NCBI RefSeq assembly: GCF_002099425.1
Contig: NW_018344008.1
Span: forward strand, 9,602,501-9,666,500
Direction: 5' to 3'
From: Phascolarctos cinereus
Lineage: Eukaryota > Chordata > Mammalia > Diprotodontia > Phascolarctidae
Length of the DNA stretch: 64,000 nucleotides
The notes beneath the pieces were generated by a model. The model made no database searches and had not been told where the DNA came from. It saw only the letters and a list, made by a program, of their open reading frames with translations. The position numbers and the translations under genes were made by a program. Positions 22,205 through 32,645 of this stretch are shown in pieces; positions within the stretch are counted from its first letter, which is position 1; the number at the start of each line of letters is the position of its first letter.

Positions 22205-22830
22205 TGCCAGGCAGTCAATAAACATTTATCCAGCACCTACTATGTGCTAGGTAGGCACTATGCTAAGTGCTGGGGATATAAAAAGAGGCAAAAGCTAATT
22301 CCTGCCTCAAGGAACTCTCAATCTAAGGAGGGAGGAAATGAACAAACTATTATATACAAACAAGCCATCTACGGATAAATAGGAACTAATTAAAGGAAAA
22401 CACTAGAATTAAGAGAGGTTGGGAAAGGCTTCCTGTAGAAGATGAGATTTTAGTTGAGTCTTAAAGCCAGAGAAGGTAGTAGGCAGAGATAAGATAAGGA
22501 GGGAAAGCATTCTGGGTATGGGGGACAGCCAGAGGAAATGGTCAGAGCCAAGAAATGGAGTGACTTGCTTGTAGAACAACCAGGAGATCAGTGTCACTAC
22601 ATCAAAGAGTACCTATCAGGGAGTAAAGTGTAAGAATACTGGAGAGGTAGGAGTGGGGTAGATTCTGAAGGACTTTGAATTACAAATAGGATTTTGTATT
22701 TGATCCTGAAGGCAATAAGGAGCCACTGGAGTTTATGGAGTAGGGAGGTGATGTGGTCAGACTGTGCTTTAATAAAATCACTTTGGTGGCTGAATGTAGG
22801 ATGGATTGGAGTGCAGAGAGACTTTACCAC
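22205..22830 (-). mobile_element. L2 LINE 3' portion, minus strand
   Basis: A well-kept inverted L2: ACCTACTATGTGCTAGGTAG at its 3' terminus, then CAAGGAACTCTCAATCTAAG, GGGAAAGGCTTCCTGTAGAA, GGAGCCACTGGAGTTTATGG and TAATAAAATCACTTTGGTGG. The minus strand encodes the tail of the L2 reverse transcriptase (SDHITSLLHKLQWLLIAFRI). A short further L2 segment at about 22,955-23,040 (GTTTTGGGTATGCTGAGTTT) probably belongs to the same copy. Confidence 0.8.
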
Positions 22831-23040
22831 CACTTCTTTTGAGAAGTATCCTAGTTACCAAAGATGGCAGATTGGGCAGAAATCATGAGTGGAAATTGCA
22901 CAGTAGACAGAAGGTCAAAGATAAAATGTCATGAAACTGTGCCCTCTGGAGACATGGGCTTGGGGAAGAACTGGGGAAGTTAATGTGCTCAGTTTTGGGT
23001 ATGCTGAGTTTAATGAGTGGTTGGAAAGTGGGAATAGCTT

Positions 23041-23879
23041 GCTACAATTTTGTCTATTTTTCATATGACATTGAGTAAGCCTAAGGGACCAGAATAGAAG
23101 CCTTTGTGTTCTATTTCTTTGGTGGATTTTTCTTGGGTGACTAAAACTGGATGAATATCACCCTTAGAGACCATTTCTACACAAAACTTAAGAAAGCAAA
23201 ATTTAACTAGATTATTAACGACAATAGCAACATGCAAAGAAAAACACCCCAGCAGCATAATAGAGTGTTGAAAGGTCAGTGATGACCTCAGAATCAAAAG
23301 ATTCAGATTACCAGTAAGGGGTCACATTTAAAAAAAAAGATATACAAGTTAAGGAAAAAAACAAACATGTTCACTCAATTTTAGTACCATTCTGAACTTT
23401 TGTTGAAAGTCAAACTGTCCCGGTATGTTTGGAGAAATGAAAGTTTTTATAGTATACCATTAGAAAAATCTGCATTCTGTACCCTATGATTAGTGAGGAT
23501 TAGAACAAAATTATAGAAGTCATAAGCTCTCAGAACTAAAAATTAATTTCTGAAGGAATAATCTTAGGAAATGTCTTTTCTGATCTTTTTACAAACTAGA
23601 TTTAATTATAAAGCACAACTTTTGGGTTCTTTAAACCAAAACAGACTTTCATGCTTACGTTTTGCTTATTGAATGAATTGAGTTTTCTTGGACCAGTTTG
23701 TAGCCATGATGCTTTCTATGAAGACTATTTCTGATACCTCATTTTGTACTATTTGGATTAAATGTCAAACATAATTCAACAATCTAGAACTGTTAATCTT
23801 TTCTTTGGTCCAGATGTGAGATATCTTTTCAGTGTGGGGAACTCTGGCATGGAAACTCCAAACACTGATGCAGATTAGC
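23041..23879. other. Unique stretch
   Basis: No repeat or gene recognised. Confidence 0.4.
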
Positions 23880-24045
23880 AATTTTTATTTAATGTACAGT
23901 CTTGGAAAGTTGCTTGGGACCACTGGGGGTTTAAGTTACTTGCCTACATTCCCATAGCCAGTATGTAACAGAAGTAGGACAGGAATTTAGGTCTTCCTTG
24001 TGCTAAGACAAGTCTTCTATCCAGTATGCCAGACTGTTGCTAATT
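23880..24045 (-). mobile_element. MIR-like SINE, minus strand
   Basis: TTAAGTTACTTGCCTACATT, CATAGCCAGTATGTAACAGA and a tRNA-like end TCTATCCAGTATGCCAGAC give the inverted MIR plan. Diverged. Confidence 0.5.
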
Positions 24046-25156
24046 CAATATCAATATTGTAAAGTTTTATAAAGGGGAAATGTTTCCCTTCAAAGAAAAA
24101 TAAGTTCTTATCATTTCCCTCAACTAAATAAATGAAGAATAAAGGAAATATAAGGAAGAAAATTAAAAGCAGATGTTAATGGTGTAATTTTCCTTTGGGA
24201 AGAACAAATTTAGTTAAATGGTAAGCTAGGTAGTTTAAGGTCTAGATACCATTTATCACCAAAAATCAATAAGAAAAACACCCAACATTGCAATAAAAAA
24301 ACCAATGACAAGAAAAGGAAAAATGAAACATCACCAAAAGGCAATTATTGGCTTCTGGGAGCCAAGATGGCAGAGTGAAAAGGTAGTCACTCTCACTCTC
24401 CCCTATCAACCTCTGAAAACCCAGAAAATATCACCCCAGAAAAAAAACCCTGGAACATCTGAACTAGAAGAAAGATGGGGAGCAGCAGTGCAGCAGCCCA
24501 GCAGACGGTTCTCCCCGGTGCCTCAGCAAAAATAAGGGAGGCAGAACTACAAGGATCCCCAAGCAGACAAGTATCCTGTGGCATTCATCTGAAAGGAGGT
24601 GAAGAAAACAACCTAAAGGCTTCCTAAAGCCCTGGCCTTGCTGATTCCAACCCAATACCAGGTGAGCTGTAGGAGCCCTGAAGCCTCCAATTATGAAGAA
24701 ATCCTGAAGCCCAGGTAGTAGAGCAGGCAAACACCAACACCTGGACCTCTGAGTGCCTCAGTGAGGGCAGGGGGAACCAGTGGAAACCAGCTCAGAAAAC
24801 CACCAGGTGCCTCGGCACTCTGCCACAAAGGAATCTCCCAGTGCATTAGCAGAAATGAGGGAGACAACACTGCAGGGGGCCCCAGGCAGATAAACATCCT
24901 GCAGCAGCCATCTAAAGCTAAAGGAAAGGAAAAGCAGGCAACCTAGAATTGCCTGAAAGTTCCAGCCTTGCTGATTCCAGCCCAACACGGTAAGCTGCCA
25001 GAAACCTACAGCCTCCAATTCCCAGCATAAGAGGCCCCAGAACGCAAAGCCAGTGACCAAGACCTAGGCTCCCAACGCAAGAAGCTTGGGTCAGTACCCT
25101 CTGTTCCCCAGCAGGAGAGCTCAATCTCTTTAAAGGCCAGGGAATAAAGAAACACC

Positions 25157-25911
25157 ATGAGTAAAAAGAAAGGTACCATAGACTCATATTATGAGAAGAG
25201 TGAAGATCAAGACAGAAATTCTGAAGAGGACAACAGTGTCAACAAACCCACATCTGCAACAACAAAAGGGAATATGAACTGGTCTGAAGCCCAAAAAGCC
25301 TTCTTAGAAGAGCTCAAGAAGGATTTTAATAGTCAAATGAGAGAGGTAAAAGAGTCCTTCAAAAATACAGTTGGCCAGTTGGAAAAAAATACACTGAAGA
25401 AAACAAGTCCCTAAAAAACACAATTGGCCAATTGAAGAAGGAAGTACAAAAACTAACAGAAGAGTACACTGAAGAAAACAAGTCCCTAAAAAACACAATT
25501 GGCCAGTTGAAGAAGGAAGTACAAAAACTAACAGAAGAGTATACTGAAGGAAACAAGTCCCTAAAAACCACAATTGGCCAGTTGAAGAAGGAAGTACAAA
25601 AACTAAAAGAAGAAAACAATCTGTTAAAAACTAGAATTGGACAAATGGAAACTAATGTCTCTATGAGAGAGCAAGAATCAGTCAAACAGAAACAAAAAAA
25701 TGAAAAAATAGATGAAAATGTAAAATACCTCATCAGCAAAACAACCGACCTAGAAAATCGACTCAGGAGAGACAATTTAAAAATTATTGGGCTACCTGAA
25801 AATCATGATGAAAAAAAGAGCCTGGACAGTATCTTTCAGGAAATCATAAAGGAAAACTGCCTAGAAGTCCTAGAAGCAGAAGGGAAAATAACTATAGAAA
25901 GAATCCACTGA
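25157..25911 (+). pseudogene. L1 ORF1 remnant (nucleic-acid chaperone protein)
   Basis: ORF1p is the L1 RNA-binding trimer protein. Here the first frame starts MSKKKGTIDSYYEKSEDQDR at 25,157 and stops at 25,412-25,414. A second frame carries on from 25,432 to 25,911. The N-terminal half is a K/E/Q/L-rich coiled coil, followed by the conserved start of the RRM-like part (TTDLENRLRRDNLKIIGLPE). The frame change coincides with a shortened first unit of the 75-bp tandem repeat. Further ORF1-like sequence runs out of frame to 26,112, where the element ends. The C-terminal domain is absent. Not functional. Confidence 0.8.
25364..25625 (+). repeat. 75-bp tandem repeat inside the L1 ORF1 coiled coil
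   Basis: Successive GAAGTACAAAAACTAA starts lie at 25,441, 25,516 and 25,591, exactly 75 bp apart. A shortened unit precedes them from about 25,364. Each unit encodes 25 residues around KEVQKLTEEYTEENKSLKNT. Units differ at only a few bases, so the duplication is recent relative to the family. Confidence 0.9.
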
Positions 25912-27790
25912 TCACCACCTGAAAGAGATCCCAAATTGACAATGCCAAGAAGTATAATAGCAAAATTCCAAAATTACCAGATGAAAGAGAAGGTGCTGCA
26001 AGTAGCCAGAAAGAAAGAATTTAAATATCATGGAACCATAGTCAGGATTACATAGGACCTTGCAGCTTCTACGTTAAAAGACCGCAGGGCATGGAACATG
26101 ATATTCCGTAAGCCAAAAGGCAATTATTACACAAAAAGAAAACAAATTCCAAACAGAAAACTATAGCATCATCTCTTTCTTCTGCTGCTTCTGCTGTTCC
26201 TCTCAGTTATCATAAGAGTGTTGGTAGGCATTCATCCCACGATCACTGTTCTGCATGGTTACTACATGCAGAGCAATGGTTTAGACTTTGGCTTTGGGGA
26301 AAATGCTACTATTTCAATAGATGCAAAAGAACCCAACACTTTGCAAACACCCCCTCCCATCCCCAAACCTTTGACAAAATACAGCACTCTTATGTTATCA
26401 ACTTTAAAAAGCATAGGCATGGAAGAGTCCTTCTTTAATATGGTCTAGTGCATGTTTACACAAAGCTAAGGGCTTACAATATTTGCAATGGAGAAGCACT
26501 GGAAGATTTTCTGATACAAGTAGGGATAAAGCAAGGATGCCCTATCCTGCTGTTATTTGACCTTGTACTAGAAATGCTAGCTATATCAATATGACTAAGG
26601 TATGAAATTAAAGATATGAATCTCAGTAATCAAAATTATGCCTATTTGCAGACATGATGAATTCCTTAAAAAACTCCAGAAAATCAGCAAAGAAACTGTT
26701 AGAGGTGATTAATAGTTTTAATAAAGTAGTAAGATATGAAATAAATATATAAAATCAATAGCATTTTAATATGTATTAATGAAAGCCAATAGTAAGGTAA
26801 ATGCCATTCAAAATAACTAAGGGATGATTAAAATACCTGGGAGTTAACCTACCAACTCATACTTAGGACTTATATAAATAGTACTTTTCATGAGTAAGAA
26901 GACAAATAATTGGATATATAGTATATGTTTATGGTTGGGCCATGCCAATATAACATGAAACTATATTACTGCATAAGACAATTTATAGATTTAGTGTTAT
27001 ATGAAGCATATATAGTATACTTTATAGAGCTAGACAAAATTCATTTGAAAAGACAAAAGGTCTAGAATCTTAAGGAAAATAATGACAAAGAGTTGTAATA
27101 AAAGACATATTATTAGGCTTCAAACCATAGTATAACGCAACAATTACCAGAACTATATGGCAACTGTTAAAAATAAGGAAAAGTAGCAGAACAGACTAGG
27201 TAAAGAAAAACCAGAAACAATTGACAACAACAGTTTAGAACATAAATTACTGAAGGAAGATCTTCATATTTTATAGGAACTTTTAAAAAAGCTGGAAACG
27301 ATTCAGCAGAACTATACAAGCATGTCTATTTTATACCACAATAAAATTCAGAGGAATATATGATCTGAACATAAAAAAATCATACCAGAGAGTATTTAGA
27401 GAACAGGAATTACCCTTCACAACTATGGGTAGGGGGAGAATTCTCAACCAAATAAATAATAGAGATAACTACAAAAAGTGAAAGATATATATGATTGCAT
27501 AAAATTAAAAAGCTTTTATACCACAAAATTGATGCAGAGAAAATAAGAGAAATTGTTCAGTGGGAAAATATTTCTTATAATTTATCAATTTGCGGATATA
27601 AATGGTCAATTAATATACAAAGAATTGCTGCAAGTACAGGTTTCTGTTTTTCTTTTAAGCATTAATAGTTCAATATTTTACTAAGACTTTGGGGACACTT
27701 GGTATATAAGCTTAAGACCTATTCATTAATAGAAAAATGGTCAAATGATAGGAACAAACTGTTTTAAAAGAAAAACCACAAACTATCTAT

Positions 27791-27989
27791 GACATGATGT
27801 AGTGGAAAGAGTCCTGACTTTGAAATTAAAAGACCTGAGTTTGAATCTTCCCACTGTCGTTTGCTATCTGTGTGATCTTGGGTAGATCACTTTACTTCTC
27901 TTCACCTCAATTTCTTCATCTGTAAATTAAGAGGATTGGTTTGGACAGCCTCTATCATTTCTTATGGATCTCTGATCCTATGGATATGT
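27791..27989 (+). mobile_element. L3-tailed tRNA SINE, plus strand
   Basis: The head ATGTAGTGGAAAGAGTCCTG, then GACCTGAGTTTGAATCTTCC, CTTGGGTAGATCACTTTACT, TCAATTTCTTCATCTGTAAA and the tail GGACAGCCTCTATCATTTCT ... CTCTGATCCTATG. Inserted in the old L1. Confidence 0.75.
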
Positions 27990-28019
27990 GAACGCATGCT
28001 TCAATTTACTAATAACAAG

Positions 28020-28272
28020 TTGCTGTTCAGTTATTTCAGTCGTGTATGAATTTTTGTAGCCCCATTTGGTGTTTTCTTGGCAAAGATACTGGAGTGGTTT
28101 GCCATTACATTCTCCAGCTCATTTTACAGATCAGGAAACTGAGGCAAACAAGGTTAAGTGACTTGCCCAGGAGCACACAGCCACTAAGTCTGAGTCCAGA
28201 TTTGAACACATGAAGAGGAATCTTCCTGACTCCAGACTCAGTACTCTATGCACTCCACCACCTAGTTGCCCC
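28020..28272 (-). mobile_element. RTE(BovB)-tailed tRNA SINE, minus strand, with TSD
   Basis: The inverted tail TTCAGTCGTGTATGAATTTT matches the BovB-type end (AGTCGGACACGACTGAA). It is followed by TCTTGGCAAAGATACTGGAG, CAGGAAACTGAGGCAAACAA, GACTTGCCCAGGAGCACACA and the head end CCACCTAGTTGCCCC. AATAACAAG flanks it at 28,011-28,019 and 28,273-28,281. It splits the L1 ORF2 remnant. In marsupial repeat work this tail type is assigned to RTE-mobilised SINEs such as MAR1. Confidence 0.8.
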
Positions 28273-28464
28273 AATAACAAGAAAAAGGCAGATTAAAACA
28301 AAACCTAGTTTTCATTGTTTGCCTTGTAGGTGAAAAAAGCATCGCAAAAAACTAAAGCAGTCACTCTTGAAAGAGCTATGGGAAAAAGAGGCGCATGAAA
28401 ACACTTCTAGAAAAAATTTGGAATGATGGAATGAAAATAACTAAACTGTTTATACTCATTGACC

Positions 28465-28468
<4 letters not shown>

Positions 28469-28522
<54 letters not shown>
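28469..28522. repeat. (GA)n microsatellite
   Basis: About 27 perfect GA units, directly after the L1 ORF2 remnant. Confidence 0.95.
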
Positions 28523-28526
<4 letters not shown>

Positions 28527-29174
28527 GAAGAGAAGAGAAATCCACCTTATTGGACCTAGTCAGATAACTAACTCCCCTCCCTCACAGCCCACCTCTAACC
28601 AGGAACCAAATATCTAGGGGCTCTCTCTCTAATACTCTTCTCTTTTTTGCTACCAAATAAAAATTCAGTTAATTCAATAACTGATATTTCCAGAGGGTTA
28701 TCAGGAATCTTTCCAAGAGTTTATGAAACAATGCAGGTATAAATTACCTATTTCAGCTAAACTGTTTAAACTTTAGTCAAGACCTGCTGAAGATGAGTTT
28801 ATTAGGGGTTAATTATTCAGTAGTAGAGAGAAAAGTGAACATAAAATCTACTTAAATAGGTTTTGCCTTTCAAGGGGCCAGAATTCTATTTTTTTAATCA
28901 ACAAATATTAAGAAGACCTTTTTGCAGAGTTGTTCTTATTCTCATTTTTTCTTGGGATGTCTCAATTTCTGACTTTTCTACTGTACAAGAAACAAAAAAA
29001 TGTAATTATTCTGCTTAACAAAACAAATACTGGTTTAGATCAAGCCTTAGTCAATAGTGAAAATTTGTATGATAATGAGGGGATTATGAATGGTAATTAA
29101 ACAAACAAATTACATGGAGATTCCAAAAATATTGCAAAAATGCATTAAAAAACATAGCAGGTTCATTCAAATTA
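28523..29174. other. Unique stretch
   Basis: No repeat or gene recognised. Confidence 0.4.
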
Positions 29175-29935
29175 GTATCACAGAATCAGTTTTAGAGCTG
29201 AAAGGCACACCAGTGGCCATTTACCCCAAACTATGCAGAAAAAGAATCTCCACTGTAATACACTCGACAAGTGACCATCCAATCTCTGCTCAAAGATTTT
29301 TTTTTTTGGCAATTGGGGTTAAGTGACTTGCCTAGTCACACAGCTAGTTAAGTGTCAAGTGTTTGCTCTGAGGCTGGATATGAACTCAGGTCCTCCTGAC
29401 TTCAGGGCTGGTGCTCTATCCACTGCACTACCTAGCTGCCCCTCTGCTCAAAGATTTCTAAGGAAGGGGAACCCAGCTCTTCTGAAGGCAGTCTGTTTTG
29501 CTTCAAGCCACCTGTAAATGGTAAGAAGTTTTCTTGACATCAAGCTTAATTTGGCCTTAACAAGTTCTTGCTATTGCTCTTGACTTTGTTCTTTGGGGCC
29601 AAGAGACCAAATCTAATTTCCGTGATGCACCTTCAAGTACTTGAGGACAGCTATCAGATCCTCCTTGAATCTTCTCGTATAAAGAGGCTTAACATCCCCA
29701 GGTCCTTCACCCAGTTCTCTTATGTCATGCTTTACTATCCTTGCTTCCTCTTCTGGAAACTCTGTGGCTTACTGATGTCTTCCTCAAGCTGTGGTTCCCA
29801 AAACAGAACAGATACTCCAGATAAGGTGAGATGAGGTCAGAGTACTGTGGAACTCTCATTTCTCTATTCTAGGAAGATATACCCTTCTCACTGCAGCCTG
29901 AGAACTTATTACCTTTTTTTGACTGCATCAGAAAA
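29175..29935 (-). mobile_element. L3/CR1 LINE 3' portion, minus strand, split by a SINE
   Basis: GTTTTAGAGCTGAAAGGCAC marks the inverted 3' end. The rest runs CAAGTGACCATCCAATCTCT, TTCTTGACATCAAGCTTAAT, CACCTTCAAGTACTTGAGGA, CTTCCTCTTCTGGAAACTC and AGAACAGATACTCCAGATAA. The SINE at 29,300-29,441 interrupts it with a perfect TSD. Confidence 0.75.
29300..29441 (-). mobile_element. Poly-A-tailed tRNA SINE, minus strand, perfect 16-bp TSD
   Basis: A T run then GGCAATTGGGGTTAAGTGAC, CAGGTCCTCCTGACTTCAGG and CACTACCTAGCTGCCC. CTCTGCTCAAAGATTT occurs at 29,284-29,299 and again at 29,442-29,457 with no mismatch, so this insertion is fairly young and clearly post-dates the L3 host copy. Confidence 0.9.
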
Positions 29936-30007
29936 GCTCCTTACCTTATCTAGAACATCCCAGTCTCCACTGATTTAGATACAGAAAGCATTAATTACTA
30001 TATCAAG

Positions 30008-30265
30008 AGGCAAATTAGTGTTATGGAAAGTATGCTGGAGCTTGAGTTAGCAGAGACCTAGTCTCTTCTCTGACATTTACTCAATAACAATAGGCAGAGT
30101 ATTTTTACCTTCTCTGAGACTCACTGTCCTCATATAAAAAATGGGCTTAATGATGACTGTAGTTTTTATCTCTTGTGGTGGTTGTAAGGATTGAGTGAGA
30201 CAATATGTGTGAAAGTGCTTTGTAAATCTTAGAGCACTCTATGAATATCAGCTATTGTTATATAT
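30008..30265 (+). mobile_element. MIR, plus strand, near full length
   Basis: GTTATGGAAAGTATGCTGGA, TACTCAATAACAATAGGCAG (altered middle), CCTCATATAAAAAATGGGCT, GTTGTAAGGATTGAGTGAGA and TAAATCTTAGAGCACTCTAT give the MIR order to its 3' end. Confidence 0.65.
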
Positions 30266-30359
30266 TCTTTGGGCTGTTAGCGTGGACTCCTGCCCTCATG
30301 AGATTAGATTTCCTTGTTGCTCTAGTTCTCAAAATTTAATAATGCCATGAAGAAAGTTA

Positions 30360-30775
30360 CAAAACAATAGTAACAATAATAAAATGTATATAGTACTTCA
30401 AGGCTTATAAAGCACTTTGCTTATGTTACTTCAGTTAATAGGTACATCTTGTTCTTCTAAAGACTTAGTGGCACTGAATTTGAGCCAATTAGAATTCATT
30501 CTGGAGACTTCAAATCAACAATAGGACTTCTGGGGCACTGCTGCTCTTTCAGTGAATTGATTCCCTGGAACTTTGACCTACATACAACAACTTTGTGATG
30601 TAGGTGCTATTATTGTCCCCATTTTACAGATGGGTAAACTGAGGCAGAGAGAAGTTAAATGACTTGGTTGGGGTTGCACAACTAATGAAGGATTAAAGCA
30701 GAAATTGAACCCAGGTCTTCCTGAATTAAAGTACAGAATTTTATACCCTCTGCCCCATAACTTCCACATACTGAC
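30360..30775 (-). mobile_element. MIR-like SINE, minus strand, interrupted
   Basis: A left piece (CAAGGCTTATAAAGCACTTT at about 30,398) and a right piece (30,575-30,775: TATTGTCCCCATTTTACAGA, TGAACCCAGGTCTTCCTGAA) are both inverted MIR parts. About 135 bp of unassigned DNA separates them. Confidence 0.55.
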
Positions 30776-30867
30776 CTGGGAACTGGGACATTTTAAGTAC
30801 TACATTTAAGTAAGACACATAGACATAATCACAAGATAAATATACTGGATTAGAAATCTATTGTATT

Positions 30868-31026
30868 AGGGGCAGCTAGGTGGCATAGTAGATAGGCTTG
30901 GCCTTGGAGTCAGGAAGACCTGAGTTCAAATTCGGTCTCAGACACTTGAAATTTACTAGCTATGTGCCTTAACCCCGATTAAGTCACTTAACCCAAATTG
31001 CCTCAACAAAACAAAACAAAACAAAA
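30868..31026 (+). mobile_element. Poly-A-tailed tRNA SINE, plus strand, 14-bp TSD
   Basis: Begins AGGGGCAGCTAGGTGGCATA, carries GACCTGAGTTCAAATTCGGT and ends in an AACAAAACAAAACAAAA tail. AAATCTATTGTATT lies at 30,854-30,867 and 31,027-31,040 without mismatch. Confidence 0.9.
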
Positions 31027-31179
31027 AAATCTATTGTATTTCCCTGAAGTGCACATCACTCTACGAGTTGCTGTTTGTTGTCACCCTACAAAATAGCTTT
31101 CCTTTAATTTATCATTGTTTCAATAGTACCGAGGCATTCCTCTGAGGAGTTGAAGAAATGCCAGATTTATAAAGGATTG

Positions 31180-31475
31180 GTTATTTATAGCATCACAAGA
31201 TCTGAGAATTGGAGGGGATTTCTGAAGACCTGTAGTTCAATTGGTCTGCACTACAATGTCCCTTAGAGGTCATCATCTAGCCTTGGTATACTTCCAGTGA
31301 TAAGGACCCCACTACCTTGCAAGGCAGTTCATTCTGGTTTTCGATAGCTCTACTTATTAGGAAATTTTCCCTTATGTCTAGTCCAAATCTACTCTCTATA
31401 ACTTTAATTTATTACCCTTAGTTCTACCGTTTAGGTCTAAGCAGAACAAACCTAATCTCTCTTCCTTTAAATATA
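31180..31475 (-). mobile_element. L3/CR1 LINE 3' end, minus strand
   Basis: GATCTGAGAATTGGAGGGGA, CAGTGATAAGGACCCCACTA, AAGGCAGTTCATTCTGGTTT, TAGGAAATTTTCCCTTATGT and TAAGCAGAACAAACCTAATC follow the inverted L3 3' UTR closely. Confidence 0.75.
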
Positions 31476-31501
31476 TTAAATGTTAAATCAATATTCAAAT
31501 G

Positions 31502-31644
31502 CGGAAACTGAGGCAAACAAGGTTAAGTGACTTGCCCAGGGTCGCACAGCTAGTAAATGTTTCATGACAAATTTGAACTCACAAAGATCAGTGTTTCTGA
31601 CTTCAGGCCCAGCGCTCTATCCGCTGCACCACCTAGTTGACCTT
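31502..31644 (-). mobile_element. tRNA SINE, minus strand
   Basis: GAAACTGAGGCAAACAAGGT, CAGGGTCGCACAGCTAGTAA and CACCACCTAGTTGACC. It matches the RTE-tailed SINE at 28,020 over the head and middle but lacks the tail. Confidence 0.75.
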
Positions 31645-31924
31645 TTAAATCTGTATTAAGCTCTAACAAGACATGATAACTTTTCTTTGCTTATATAATT
31701 TGTAGTATAAAAGCTGAAAAAGATGAAATGTAGTAGGGAACATGGAAATGGGTAAATCAAAATGTAAAGAGAAAAGACTTTTCTCAGAAACTTAAAACCC
31801 CCCCAACCCAAATCTCTTTTTCCTCTCACCACAACCATGCTGGCCTCTATCTGAATCTTTTTAGAACAATGATAAAGGAAAATAGGGCTAGATTTTACCA
31901 GCAACTCTTACTCAAGACAACCTG

Positions 31925-32105
31925 GGATCATTCAACTTAGGCTCAAGTCTAGGCTCCTAAATTTATTAGCTTCATGAATGTAGGCAAGCCATTTAACCTT
32001 TGAACCCCAGTTGCTTCATTTGTAAAATTGGGATTATATTTTTACTGCCTCCTAGTTGGGTTGTTTAAAGGTAAACAAATCTTGAGAGATAAACTTTAAT
32101 AAACT
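31925..32105 (+). mobile_element. MIR-like SINE, plus strand
   Basis: Diverged middle (AAGCCATTTAACCTTTGAAC), TTGCTTCATTTGTAAAATTG and TTGGGTTGTTTAAAGGTAAA. The tRNA head is degraded. Confidence 0.5.
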
Positions 32106-32384
32106 ATATTTCAACTGGACTGGCATTTCTCAGTTTTCCTAACTTTCTGGGAGGAATAATAAAGACAACATTCTAAGATCTTTCTTACTTAGACAACTCT
32201 TTTGCTCAGGAATTATAAATATTAGAAGAGGCTCTGTGTCAGAAAATCAGCTACTGAGGACAATACATAAACAAGAGAGATGCGAGGAAGCCCTCAGCTT
32301 AGGGAGGTCTCAAGAATTTGGATGTTGGATCTTCAGGCTAGAGGTTATGTGAATGAGAATAAAATTTCATGACATTTAAGGAAG

Positions 32385-32645
32385 TAGTCCAATTTGACTG
32401 GAGAATGGAGTGAATATGTGATAGGACTGGAAAGATAGGGTGGTGTCTACTCTCAGGGAGCTTATAATCTCAAAGGGGAGGTGAAGCACAGGTACAAATG
32501 ATAACACAACATAGAATGTAAAAAAGAGTTATAAATGCATTGTTATATAATATTTAAGAAAAGAAATATTATTTCTGACTAGAGAAACAGGGAAGACTTC
32601 ATAAAGAGAGAGCATTTAAACTTGGTATTGAAGGACAGAAGGCAT
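32385..32645 (-). mobile_element. L2-like fragment, minus strand
   Basis: CTACTCTCAGGGAGCTTATA and GAAACAGGGAAGACTTCATA resemble the inverted L2 3' region (the segment after the terminus), but the match is interrupted and the copy is old. Confidence 0.4.

Larger units (their letters stand above)
24350..26112 (+). mobile_element. 3'-truncated L1 (5' UTR and ORF1), flanked by a 16-bp TSD
   Basis: The element begins GGCTTCTGGGAGCCAAGATGG, a standard L1 5' terminus, and runs through a ~800-bp 5' UTR into ORF1. It stops inside the ORF1 RNA-binding region at ATGATATTCCGTAAG. The 16-bp sequence CCAAAAGGCAATTATT is repeated exactly at 24,334-24,349 and 26,113-26,128, directly abutting both ends. L1 copies usually lose the 5' end; this one keeps it and lacks ORF2, 3' UTR and poly-A. 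It sits just upstream of an older L1 ORF2 remnant that belongs to a different copy. Confidence 0.8.
26250..28468 (+). mobile_element. Old L1 ORF2 3' portion, plus strand, interrupted
   Basis: Blocks at 26,250-27,790, about 27,990-28,019 and 28,273-28,468 read as a decayed L1 ORF2. Marks are ISIDAKE then FDKIQHSY (in a second frame) at 26,311-26,410, VGIKQGCPILLLFDLVLEM near 26,520, and later CTATGGGAAAAAGAGGCG with ATTGACCCAG near 28,460. About 36 bases rich in C lie between AKE and FDK and are not expected in L1. Stops and indels are frequent. Two SINEs interrupt it. Confidence 0.7.

Noticed and set aside
24305-25187. Overlapping frames on both strands as host exons
   Set aside because: They lie in the 5' UTR of the L1 that starts at 24,350.
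30868-30940. Functional tRNA gene in a SINE head
   Set aside because: The A and B box-like segments belong to multi-copy SINE heads with no intact acceptor stem; no cloverleaf can be supported.
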